NCBI GenBank assembly: GCA_031273965.1 | Contig: JAISQX010000048.1 | Coordinates: 1-9,724, forward strand | DNA from: Clostridiales bacterium | Lineage (GTDB): Bacteria > Bacillota > Clostridia > Christensenellales > JAISNN01 | DNA: 9,724 bases | Reading direction: 5' to 3' | Part shown: positions 1 through 6,340 of the stretch, in pieces | Position numbering within the stretch: position 1 is the stretch's first letter | Layout: every line of letters starts with the position of its first letter | The notes under the pieces: generated by a model | What the model was told of the DNA's origin: nothing | Database searches by the model: none | What the model saw: the letters and a program-made list of their open reading frames with translations, nothing else | Made by a program: the position numbers and the translations under genes

Positions 1-1
1 C

Positions 2-445
2 TTTTCGGAGATGCTCTGTTACTATCGCTATAACGGAACGGGCATTCTCGAAAGACTGAACGCCTTGTACGAGAGCTTCGGATATTTTACCGAAAAAAAC
101 ATCTCAATAGCTTATGAGGGCGCCGACGCTATGGGTCTAATGTCCGACGTAATGAGCCGCTTACGCGCTCTAAGTCCAAAGACGTTAGCCGGAAGCGGGA
201 TTGACTTTACCGACGATTATCTCCTCCGTAAGCGCGTATACGCTTCCGGCGAAACTTCGGATATCACGCTTCCAAAGACCGATATGCTATATTACGGTCT
301 TAAGGGCGGAGGATTTGTATGCGTGCGGCCGAGCGGCACCGAACCGAAATTAAAAATATACGTTTCCGTATCGAAGCCGACAAAGGACGAAGCGGAAAAA
401 TACGCCGAGGAGCTTTTGAGCGCGGCAAAAAAATATACGGATTAG
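2..445 (+). CDS. pgcA: Phosphoglucomutase/phosphomannomutase (PgcA-type alpha-D-phosphohexomutase), C-terminal part
   Basis: This is the last 147 codons of a gene cut by the left edge; the reading frame is open from base 2. Enzymes of this superfamily move phosphate between C1 and C6 (glucose-1-P/glucose-6-P or mannose equivalents) in the cytoplasm. The diagnostic feature is the phosphate-binding loop RPSGTEPKLKIY, whose RPSGTEP codons span 326-346. It is preceded by LPKTDMLYY, a spacing and wording typical of the longer PgcA-type phosphoglucomutases. The first residues, with YYRYNGTGILERLNALYESFGY, match the end of domain 3 of that group. The catalytic serine, metal loop and sugar loop lie outside the window. 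leuS begins 11 nt after the stop, so the two genes are probably co-transcribed. The superfamily is secure; glucose rather than mannose as substrate is inferred from the PgcA-like C-terminus. Confidence 0.88.
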   Translation, partial: FSEMLCYYRYNGTGILERLNALYESFGYFTEKNISIAYEGADAMGLMSDVMSRLRALSPKTLAGSGIDFTDDYLLRKRVYASGETSDITLPKTDMLYYGLKGGGFVCVRPSGTEPKLKIYVSVSKPTKDEAEKYAEELLSAAKKYTD

Positions 446-456
446 AGGTCTATACT

Positions 457-2865
457 ATGGAATATGATTTTAAATCGATTGAGCAAAAATGGCAGGGCGT
501 TTGGGAAAAGGAAAAAATATGCGAAGCCGTGGATTTTTCCGATAAGCCGAAGTTTTACGGGCTTATAGAATTTCCGTATCCGTCGGGCAACGGCTTGCAC
601 GTCGGGCATTTGCGCGCCTTTACTTCAATAGAAATAATCGCCCGCAAACGTCGTCTGGAAGGCTTTAACGTTCTCTTTCCGATAGGTTTTGACGCGTTCG
701 GGCTGCCGACGGAGAATTATGCCATGCAGACGGGAAAACACCCGCGCGTCGTCACCGACGACAATATCGCCACGTTTACGCGGCAGTTAAAAGCCTTCGG
801 CTATTCCTTTGACTATTCGCGCGTCGTCGATACCACCGATAAGGATTATTATAAGTGGACGCAATGGATATTTATACAATTATTTAAGCGCGGTCTCGCC
901 TATAAAAGCAAGGCTTACGTCAATTATTGCGAAAAATGCAAGGTCATTCTCGCCAACGAAGAGTCGCAGGGCGGCGTTTGCGATCGTTGCGGCTCCGCCG
1001 TCATCCAAAGAGAAAAAAACGTCTGGTTTTTGAAAATACGCGATTACGCCGAAAAACTTCTGGACGGGTTGAACGACGTCGATTATCTGCCGCGCGTAAA
1101 GACCGAACAGATAAACTGGATAGGAAAATCACAGGGCGCGGAAATAGACTTTAAGGTCAAGGGCGGAGTCGTTCCCGACGCGAAAATACGCGTCTTTACA
1201 ACGCGCGCGGACACTCTGTTCGGCGTGACTTTTATGGTAATCGCGCCCGAACATCCCTTTATATCGGAAAATGAAAAAAATATAAGAAATATGCGGGAAA
1301 TAGAGGATTACCGCGCCGAAACCAAGAAAAAGAACGAATTTGAACGTACGCGCGTAAACAAAGACAAAACCGGCGTGCGACTCGACGGCGTGTCGGCAGT
1401 AAATCCCGTCAACGGCAGAGAAATACCCGTATTTATCTCCGATTACGTCACGCTCGATTACGGCACGGGCGCGGTGATGGCTGTTCCCGCCCACGATACG
1501 CGCGACTATGAGTTCGCGAAGAAATTTGGACTCGATATAATCGAAGTCATATCCGGAGGAGATATCTCTAAGGAAGCTTATACCGATATCAACGGCGGAG
1601 TCCTGATAAATTCCGATTTTTTGAACGGACGTTCGGTGAAGGACGCGCTAAAAAAAATAACCGCCCGACTTACGGAAAAGGGTCTGGGCAATGTAAAGGT
1701 CAATTACAATATGAAGGATTGGGCTTTTAACCGCCAAAGATACTGGGGGGAGCCGATACCTATAGTGTATTGTGAGAAATGCGGCGCGGTGCCCGTTCCG
1801 GAATCCGAACTGCCCCTCGTGCTCCCGCCTCTCGACAGCTATAAACAGACCGAAAACGGCGAATCGCCTCTCGCAAACGTCGAAAGCTTCGTGAACTGTA
1901 AATGCCCCGTCTGCGGAGCCCCCGCAAAACGCGAAACCGACACCATGCCGCAATGGGCGGGGTCGTCCTGGTATTATCTGCGCTATATAGACCCAAAAAA
2001 CGACAAGGCTTTGGCGGATTTTGAAAAACTGAAATACTTCGGACCGGTGGATTGGTACAACGGCGGCATGGAACACGTCACGCGGCATCTGATATATTCG
2101 CGGTTTTGGAATCATTTTTTGTATGACATAGGCGCGGTTCCCTTTAAGGAACCGTACAAGAAACGTACGGCGCAAGGTCTTGTTTTGGGCGAAAACGGCG
2201 TAAAAATGTCAAAATCGTTGGGCAACGTCGTCAGTCCCGACAGCCTTATAAAGGAAGCGGGCGCGGATGTTCTGCGCCTATATATAATGTTTATGGGCGA
2301 TTACGAAAGCCCCGTGCCGTGGTCTAACGCAAGTATAAGCGGTTGCCGGCGCTTTTTGGACAGAGTTTATAACTTGCTTACCTTGACGGACGGAAACGAA
2401 GGTTATTCAAAGAAGCATACGACGCTGATAAACCGCCTTATAAAAAAAGTCGGAGAGGACATAGAAGCGATGAAATTCAATACGGCTATCGCCGCAATGA
2501 TGGCGTTTATAAACGAAATTTATTCCGACGGCTATATCTCAAAGGGCGAACTTAAGGCGTTTCTCTTACTTTTGTATCCCTTTGTTCCGCACCTTGCGGA
2601 GGAACTTAACGAGCGGTTGGGGTACGATACCATACTCGCAAAATCCGCTTACCCGAAATATGACGAAAAAAATCTCGAAGACTCGGCTTTTGAACTTCCC
2701 GTTCAGATAAACGGAAAGCTAAAAGGTACGGTAATCGTGGAAAAAGACGCCGATTTAGCCGCCGTCAAAGCGGCTGTTCTGGGTAACCCGTCTTTATCCG
2801 CGCTTTTAACCGATATAAAAAAAGAAATTTACATTCCGAAAAAAATTATCAATTTCATCGTTTGA
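457..2865 (+). CDS. leuS: Leucine--tRNA ligase (leucyl-tRNA synthetase)
   Basis: A complete 802-residue class I aminoacyl-tRNA synthetase that charges tRNA-Leu in the cytoplasm. The HIGH signature appears as HVGH (48-51) inside PYPSGNGLHVGH, and the KMSKS loop is intact (583-587). A zinc knuckle uses C158/C161 and C175/C178, and a second cysteine set (C439/C442, C483/C486) follows NRQRYWGEPIP. The CP1 editing domain shows TTRADTLFG (248-256) and GTGAVMAVPAHDTRDYEF (336-352) with the conserved acidic residues used in proofreading. The catalytic-core motif before KMSKS reads TDTMPQWAGSSWYYLRY. The anticodon-binding helical region and a short C-terminal domain (ELPVQINGKLKG near 747) complete it. 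Length is normal for bacterial LeuRS. The ATG at 457 is chosen because MEYDFKSIEQKWQ is the usual LeuRS N-terminus and an AGAGG lies 8 nt upstream; the frame stays open back to 319, but that stretch overlaps the upstream gene. Confidence 0.98.
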   Translation: MEYDFKSIEQKWQGVWEKEKICEAVDFSDKPKFYGLIEFPYPSGNGLHVGHLRAFTSIEIIARKRRLEGFNVLFPIGFDAFGLPTENYAMQTGKHPRVVTDDNIATFTRQLKAFGYSFDYSRVVDTTDKDYYKWTQWIFIQLFKRGLAYKSKAYVNYCEKCKVILANEESQGGVCDRCGSAVIQREKNVWFLKIRDYAEKLLDGLNDVDYLPRVKTEQINWIGKSQGAEIDFKVKGGVVPDAKIRVFTTRADTLFGVTFMVIAPEHPFISENEKNIRNMREIEDYRAETKKKNEFERTRVNKDKTGVRLDGVSAVNPVNGREIPVFISDYVTLDYGTGAVMAVPAHDTRDYEFAKKFGLDIIEVISGGDISKEAYTDINGGVLINSDFLNGRSVKDALKKITARLTEKGLGNVKVNYNMKDWAFNRQRYWGEPIPIVYCEKCGAVPVPESELPLVLPPLDSYKQTENGESPLANVESFVNCKCPVCGAPAKRETDTMPQWAGSSWYYLRYIDPKNDKALADFEKLKYFGPVDWYNGGMEHVTRHLIYSRFWNHFLYDIGAVPFKEPYKKRTAQGLVLGENGVKMSKSLGNVVSPDSLIKEAGADVLRLYIMFMGDYESPVPWSNASISGCRRFLDRVYNLLTLTDGNEGYSKKHTTLINRLIKKVGEDIEAMKFNTAIAAMMAFINEIYSDGYISKGELKAFLLLLYPFVPHLAEELNERLGYDTILAKSAYPKYDEKNLEDSAFELPVQINGKLKGTVIVEKDADLAAVKAAVLGNPSLSALLTDIKKEIYIPKKIINFIV

Positions 2866-2900
2866 TTGCGGTTTGACGTTATCCCAAAAGGAAGCCGCAA
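2866..2900 (+). promoter_or_regulatory. Hairpin directly after the leuS stop codon
   Basis: TTGCGGTTT (2866-2874) can pair with AAGCCGCAA (2892-2900), giving 9 bp with one G-T wobble and a 17-nt loop. It starts at the base after the leuS TGA. No T tract follows, so it is not a standard intrinsic terminator. It may protect the 3' end of the leuS message or reduce read-through into mazG. The rest of the 118-nt gap to mazG shows no other convincing signal; a TTGACG at 2873-2878 has no good -10 at the right distance. Confidence 0.3.
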
Positions 2901-2983
2901 AGCGATTAAACGTTGTAAAGCATTTTAAGAAAATAGCGCGGACAAATCATAGCGGTATCGACGGCAACTTTTAAAGGATTCTT

Positions 2984-4432
2984 ATGAGCATAAAAATTAT
3001 TGGGTTGGGATACAAGGACGGCGATATATCCGTCAAAGGCATGGAAACGGTTCAAAAAGCCGATTTTGTCGTTTTGCGTTCAAAAAAACTCGCTTGCGCC
3101 GATTGTGTAAAAAAAAGCGAAAAGCCGTATACGGCGTTGGATTTTTTATATGAAACGGCGGCGGATTTTGACGAATTAAACAAAGCCGTCGTCGATTTTG
3201 TCACCCAAAAAGCGACGGAATATAAAAGCGTCGCTTATCTTGTCGGCGGAAGCGGAACGGACGACGTTGCCGCCGCGGCTTTGATAAAGAACGGAGCGGA
3301 GCTTATCGCCGGAGTGTCGGCCGCGGCGTATGCGATAGAAGCGGTTCAAAAAACCGCGGCTGTTAGCGACGACGGATTGTGCGCGGCGGGGCATACCGAA
3401 ATAAGCGCGTACGAGCTTATTTCCGAACAGGGCTTTTTTCCGGATAAAAGATGGTTTTTTGTCGTAAAGGATATCGATAACGTTTTTACTGCGGCGGAAG
3501 TTAAGCTAAAATTGTCCGGAGTTTACGGCGACGTGAAAGCGGCGATTATGTATTCGAACGGCGAAATAATCCAAACGACTTTATTTGAAATTGACAGACA
3601 AAAAAAGAGCGTATATGATTACCGCACGGCGCTTATCGTTCCGCCGTCGGATTTTTTAAAAAATCCCGTGCACGATATGTCGGATATTTACCGCATCATG
3701 AAGCGCTTGCGCGGCAATGACGGCTGTAAATGGGACATGGCGCAGACGCACAAGAGTATCGCGGTTAACGCCGTGGAGGAAGCTTACGAGCTTGTCGACG
3801 CTATCGATTGCGAGGACATCGGAATGATTGTCGAGGAGAGCGGGGACGTGCTTTTGCAGGCGGTGTTTCACGCGGTCATCGCGGAGGACGAAAACGACTT
3901 TACTTTTAGCGAAATGTTGACGGCGCTCGGTAAAAAGCTTATAACGAGGCATACGCATATATTCGGAGAGGACAAGGCGAACGACGATAAGGAAGCGCTC
4001 TCGGTGTGGGAAAAGGCTAAGGCGAAAGAAAAAAAACACCGCGGCTTGACCGATAAGATAAAATCCGTACCGCGTAATTTCCCGGCTCTTCTGAGAGCGG
4101 AAAAGGTCATGAAAGCGGCGTCAAAATACGGATTTGAATATGCGAACGCGGAATTGATATTCGACAAGCTAAAAGAAGAGCTAATCGAATTAAAGGCGGC
4201 GGACTCCGGAGCCGAAAGAAAAGACGAGGGCGGCGACGTTCTCCTTACGACCGTAAACTTGTTGAGGCATTACGGCGTGGAGCCCGAGACGGCGTTAAAA
4301 GATGCGGTAAACAAGGTTGAGAAGCGGCTTATATTTATGGATGAAGCGGCAAAAAACGCGGGGAAGAGTTTTTTTGAATTGACGTATGATGAAAAAGTGA
4401 AGTATTGGTCTCAAGCCAAACAAACGGAATAA
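2984..4432 (+). CDS. mazG: MazG-family nucleoside triphosphate pyrophosphohydrolase with N-terminal tetrapyrrole-methylase-like domain (YabN type)
   Basis: A 482-residue cytoplasmic fusion protein. Residues 1-225 resemble the SAM-dependent tetrapyrrole methylase fold fused to MazG in Bacillus YabN, but weakly: the usual GxGPGD loop reads GLGYKDGD (7-14). Residues 230-480 hold two MazG domains, which hydrolyse NTPs to NMP and pyrophosphate and are thought to clear damaged or non-canonical nucleotides. The first has CKWDMAQTH (248-256), EEAYE (265-269) and EESGD (284-288), the glutamate/aspartate metal set, then RHTHIFGED (322-330) and WEKAKAKEKK (342-351). The second has EELIE (398-402) and DEGGD (414-418). 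The start is supported by AAGGA at 2974-2978, 5 nt before the ATG, and by the domain beginning with the first beta strand (IKIIGLG). The gap to the following dus gene is only 7 nt, so they very probably form an operon. MazG activity is well supported; methylase activity is doubtful. Confidence 0.95.
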   Translation: MSIKIIGLGYKDGDISVKGMETVQKADFVVLRSKKLACADCVKKSEKPYTALDFLYETAADFDELNKAVVDFVTQKATEYKSVAYLVGGSGTDDVAAAALIKNGAELIAGVSAAAYAIEAVQKTAAVSDDGLCAAGHTEISAYELISEQGFFPDKRWFFVVKDIDNVFTAAEVKLKLSGVYGDVKAAIMYSNGEIIQTTLFEIDRQKKSVYDYRTALIVPPSDFLKNPVHDMSDIYRIMKRLRGNDGCKWDMAQTHKSIAVNAVEEAYELVDAIDCEDIGMIVEESGDVLLQAVFHAVIAEDENDFTFSEMLTALGKKLITRHTHIFGEDKANDDKEALSVWEKAKAKEKKHRGLTDKIKSVPRNFPALLRAEKVMKAASKYGFEYANAELIFDKLKEELIELKAADSGAERKDEGGDVLLTTVNLLRHYGVEPETALKDAVNKVEKRLIFMDEAAKNAGKSFFELTYDEKVKYWSQAKQTE

Positions 4433-4439
4433 TTAAATA

Positions 4440-5369
4440 ATGAAAATAGGAAATATCGAATTAAAAAACAACTTGATGTTGGCTCCGCTTGCGGGTTATA
4501 CGGACGTGGGCTTTAGAAGCATAGCTTTAAAGCACGGCGCGGCGCTGACGTGTTCCGAAATGGTCAGCGCAAAGGGGTTGTTGTACGACAACGAAAACAC
4601 AAAGTTGCTTTTGCTCACCTCGGAGAGAGAGAATCCGTCGGCGGTGCAGCTGTTCGGCAGAGAACCGGATGTATTTTTTAGGGCGGCGAAAAATCCGGCG
4701 CTTAAAAAATTTGACATTATAGACGTCAACATGGGATGTCCGGTACAAAAAATTGTAAAAAACGGCGAGGGCTCCGCGTTGCTCAAGGATAAAGGTCGCG
4801 TAAAGGAAATAATAGCCGCGGTTAGGGATGGCGCGCCTAAGAAAGCCGTTACGGCTAAGATACGCGCGGGCTTCGACGGCGTAAACGCGCCGGAAATCGC
4901 CCTGGCAATCGAGGAGGCGGGCGGCGACGCCGTCGCGGTTCACGCGAGGCTAAGGGAACAATATTATCACGGCAAAGCGGATTGGGAAATCATAAGGGAA
5001 GTAAAATCCGCCGTAAAAATTCCGGTAATAGGCAACGGCGATGTGGCAAGCGCAAGGGATTACGCCGACATTATGGAGATAAGCGGCTGTGATTTTGTCA
5101 TGATAGGCAGGGGCGCTATAGGGAATCCTTATATTTTTGGAGAGATTTTGGGTAACGCCGCCGTAAAATGTCAACGCGCGGATATTACGGAGCATATCGA
5201 TATTCTTTTGAAATATTATGCGCCGCGCTATGTGACAAACAATATGAAAAAACATATATTGGCTTATTGTAAGGGAAAAAAGAACGCTAAGCTTATAAAG
5301 GAACGCGTAACGCTTGCGGACAGCGCGGAACGGCTGAAAGAAATTGCCGAAGAATTTTTTGCGTTTTAG
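4440..5369 (+). CDS. dusB: tRNA-dihydrouridine synthase (DusB-like)
   Basis: A complete 309-residue FMN-dependent enzyme that reduces uridine to dihydrouridine in the D-loop region of tRNA with NADPH. The TIM barrel opens with NNLMLAPLAGYTDVGFR (10-26). The catalytic cysteine is C100 in NMGCPVQKIVKNGEGSALL. K140 in TAKIRAG, H168 in VHARLREQYYHGKADW, the NGD at 199-201 and GRGAIGNPYIF (223-233) are the usual flavin and substrate positions. The C-terminal helical tRNA-binding part carries the KKHILAYCKG pattern near 270. Length is close to the usual 310-330. The start follows the mazG stop by 7 nt, and only a CGGA at 4425-4428 resembles a ribosome site, so translation may be coupled to mazG. 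The stop codon lies inside an inverted repeat. Family is certain; the DusB-type assignment follows from likeness to Firmicutes enzymes. Confidence 0.96.
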   Translation: MKIGNIELKNNLMLAPLAGYTDVGFRSIALKHGAALTCSEMVSAKGLLYDNENTKLLLLTSERENPSAVQLFGREPDVFFRAAKNPALKKFDIIDVNMGCPVQKIVKNGEGSALLKDKGRVKEIIAAVRDGAPKKAVTAKIRAGFDGVNAPEIALAIEEAGGDAVAVHARLREQYYHGKADWEIIREVKSAVKIPVIGNGDVASARDYADIMEISGCDFVMIGRGAIGNPYIFGEILGNAAVKCQRADITEHIDILLKYYAPRYVTNNMKKHILAYCKGKKNAKLIKERVTLADSAERLKEIAEEFFAF

Positions 5370-5429
5370 GGACGCTCGAAGCCCCGAAAAGCGCCGCGCC
5401 GGAAAATTATTTAAAATTTGTCCCTAAAA
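5364..5429. repeat. Inverted repeat with perfect 10-bp arms between converging genes
   Basis: TTTTAGGGAC (5364-5373) and GTCCCTAAAA (5420-5429) are exact reverse complements separated by 46 nt. The left arm contains the dus stop codon; the right arm ends 7 nt before the stop of the minus-strand phosphatase gene. The left arm can also form a shorter local hairpin over 5364-5390: TTTT/AAAA, then GGG/CCC, then GCT/AGC with a 3-nt loop, one mismatch and a 2-nt bulge. The two folds exclude each other. Neither strand has a T tract after the stem, so it is not a classic terminator. It could be a 3'-end processing signal, a bidirectional transcription barrier or a short mobile repeat; no target-site duplication is obvious. 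Confidence 0.55.
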
Positions 5430-5436
5430 TCCGGAA

Positions 5437-6231
5437 TCAAATCTTGTAAAACTCCGGTTTATGATCGATATACGCCGCGAAGTATTTGAAACCGGCTTGC
5501 TTTACGGCGTGGGCGGCGAGGTCGTATTTTTCGGCGACGCGGAAAGTTTGGTGGGCGTCGGACGAAAAAGTTATGAGTTCTCCGCCGAGTTCCCGGTAGC
5601 GTTTGATGAAATCGTATTCGGGAAAAAAGTCGGCTTTTGCAAATTTTACGTGAGTATTAATTTCCACGCATTTTCCTTTTTGGATTATTTTTTTGAAGAT
5701 TTCGTCAAGAAGACCGTCGTAATCCTCATAAAGGAACCGGAACGGCGCTTTTCGCGCGATATAACCTATATGACCGACGATGTCGTAAGGCAGGGCGATA
5801 TCGAGGCTTTTTAAGACGGCGTTTATATACGGGAGGAATACTTCGTCTTTTGTCTTGTTTTCGTAGTAGGCGGGCACGTATACATCTTCGTCTTTAACGG
5901 TGTGAACGGAGTTTATTACCACGTCGGTGTTTAGCGGCGTCACGTCGTCAAAAGTCATTTTTTGAGATTTTTCGGAATAGCCGCACTCTATGCCGAAAGC
6001 CAGCTTGATTTTTCCGTCGTATATTTTTTTGGCTTCGCGCATAGCTTCGGCGTATTTTGGGATATCGAGCTGTTTTATGGGTTTTGAATTTGTGCAGTAG
6101 AGAAAATCGCGGTCGAGGTGGTCGGTTACGGCCAGATAATCGAGTTTGAGGGCGACAGCCGTGTTTATCAAGTCAAAGAGGGGCATTACGGAGTCAGCCG
6201 AATGCGCGGAATGCGTGTGCGAATCTATCAT
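5437..6231 (-). CDS. PHP-domain phosphatase, histidinol-phosphatase HisJ family
   Basis: A complete 264-residue metal-dependent phosphatase of the PHP fold, likely cytoplasmic. HisJ-family members remove phosphate from L-histidinol phosphate in histidine synthesis. The expected metal ligands are present: DSHTH (3-7), TDH (36-38), E82 in GIECGY, H110 in NSVHTV, H154 in VGHIGY, and SDAH (224-227) near the C-terminus. Length matches the family (about 260-280). The ATG is backed by a GGGAG on the minus strand at 6241-6245, 9 nt upstream, and by the first metal motif lying at residues 3-7. It lies 91 nt downstream of the ATP-grasp gene on the same strand and has a candidate promoter of its own. 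No other his genes are visible, so the substrate could be a different phosphate ester. The fold and family are firm; histidinol phosphate as substrate is only likely. Confidence 0.9.
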   Translation of the reverse strand: MIDSHTHSAHSADSVMPLFDLINTAVALKLDYLAVTDHLDRDFLYCTNSKPIKQLDIPKYAEAMREAKKIYDGKIKLAFGIECGYSEKSQKMTFDDVTPLNTDVVINSVHTVKDEDVYVPAYYENKTKDEVFLPYINAVLKSLDIALPYDIVGHIGYIARKAPFRFLYEDYDGLLDEIFKKIIQKGKCVEINTHVKFAKADFFPEYDFIKRYRELGGELITFSSDAHQTFRVAEKYDLAAHAVKQAGFKYFAAYIDHKPEFYKI

Positions 6232-6240
6232 AAAGAAGGT

Positions 6241-6245
6241 CTCCC
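6241..6245 (-). promoter_or_regulatory. Ribosome binding site of the PHP phosphatase gene
   Basis: GGGAG on the minus strand, 9 nt before the ATG at 6231. It fixes the start codon. It could pair weakly with the UUCCC at 6262-6266/6267-6269 of the leader (see the terminator-like hairpin), which may influence access. Confidence 0.6.
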
Positions 6246-6250
6246 TTTTA

Positions 6251-6281
6251 CGGGGGGAAGTCTTTTCCCGCCGATTTTTTT
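6251..6281 (+). terminator. Terminator-like hairpin plus T tract on the plus strand
   Basis: CGGGGGGAA (6251-6259) pairs with TTCCCGCCG (6265-6273), 8 bp with one internal G-G mismatch and a 5-nt loop (6260-6264). It is followed by A and seven T (6275-6281). This has the form of an intrinsic terminator for plus-strand transcription. The adjacent genes are on the minus strand, so it would stop transcripts running antisense through the phosphatase gene, for example read-through from dus. On the minus strand the same bases form a hairpin in the phosphatase leader with no T tract behind it. Confidence 0.5.
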
Positions 6282-6310
6282 GTTCTGTAATAATAAGATA
6301 ATGGTTATTC

Positions 6311-6340
6311 CTTATATTGAGTTTATTTTTGAGCCGTCAA
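6311..6340 (-). promoter_or_regulatory. Candidate promoter of the PHP phosphatase gene
   Basis: On the minus strand TTGACG (6335-6340) and TATAAG (6311-6316) are separated by 18 nt, each one base from the sigma-70/sigma-A consensus. The -35 box lies in the last codons of the ATP-grasp gene. Transcription would start near 6304, giving a leader of about 70 nt. A dyad, ATAAG-ATAA-tgg-TTAT-TC-CTTAT (6293-6315), is centred on the predicted start and overlaps the -10, which would suit a repressor site. Predicted by eye only. Confidence 0.4.

Noticed and set aside
319..456. In-frame 46-codon upstream extension of leuS
   Set aside because: It overlaps the phosphohexomutase gene in another frame, has no LeuRS-like sequence, and the ATG at 457 has a ribosome site and the conserved N-terminus.
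1648..2175. 175-codon minus-strand frame inside leuS
   Set aside because: Antisense shadow of a conserved catalytic region; no ribosome site or domain.
2873..2878. TTGACG as a -35 box for mazG
   Set aside because: No acceptable -10 at 16-18 nt; the nearest A/T-rich hexamer is about 25 nt away.
2873..2974. 33-codon TTG-started frame in the leuS-mazG gap (begins LTLSQKEAAKRLN)
   Set aside because: No ribosome site and no recognisable family; it overlaps the hairpin. A chance open frame is the simplest reading.
5364..5429. Inverted repeat as a full insertion element or attachment site
   Set aside because: No transposase, no target-site duplication and no second copy in the window; kept only as an unexplained repeat.
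5461..5814. 117-codon plus-strand frame antisense to the PHP gene, considered as a source of RNA for the plus-strand terminator
   Set aside because: It mirrors the phosphatase codons, has no ribosome site, and ends more than 430 nt before the terminator.
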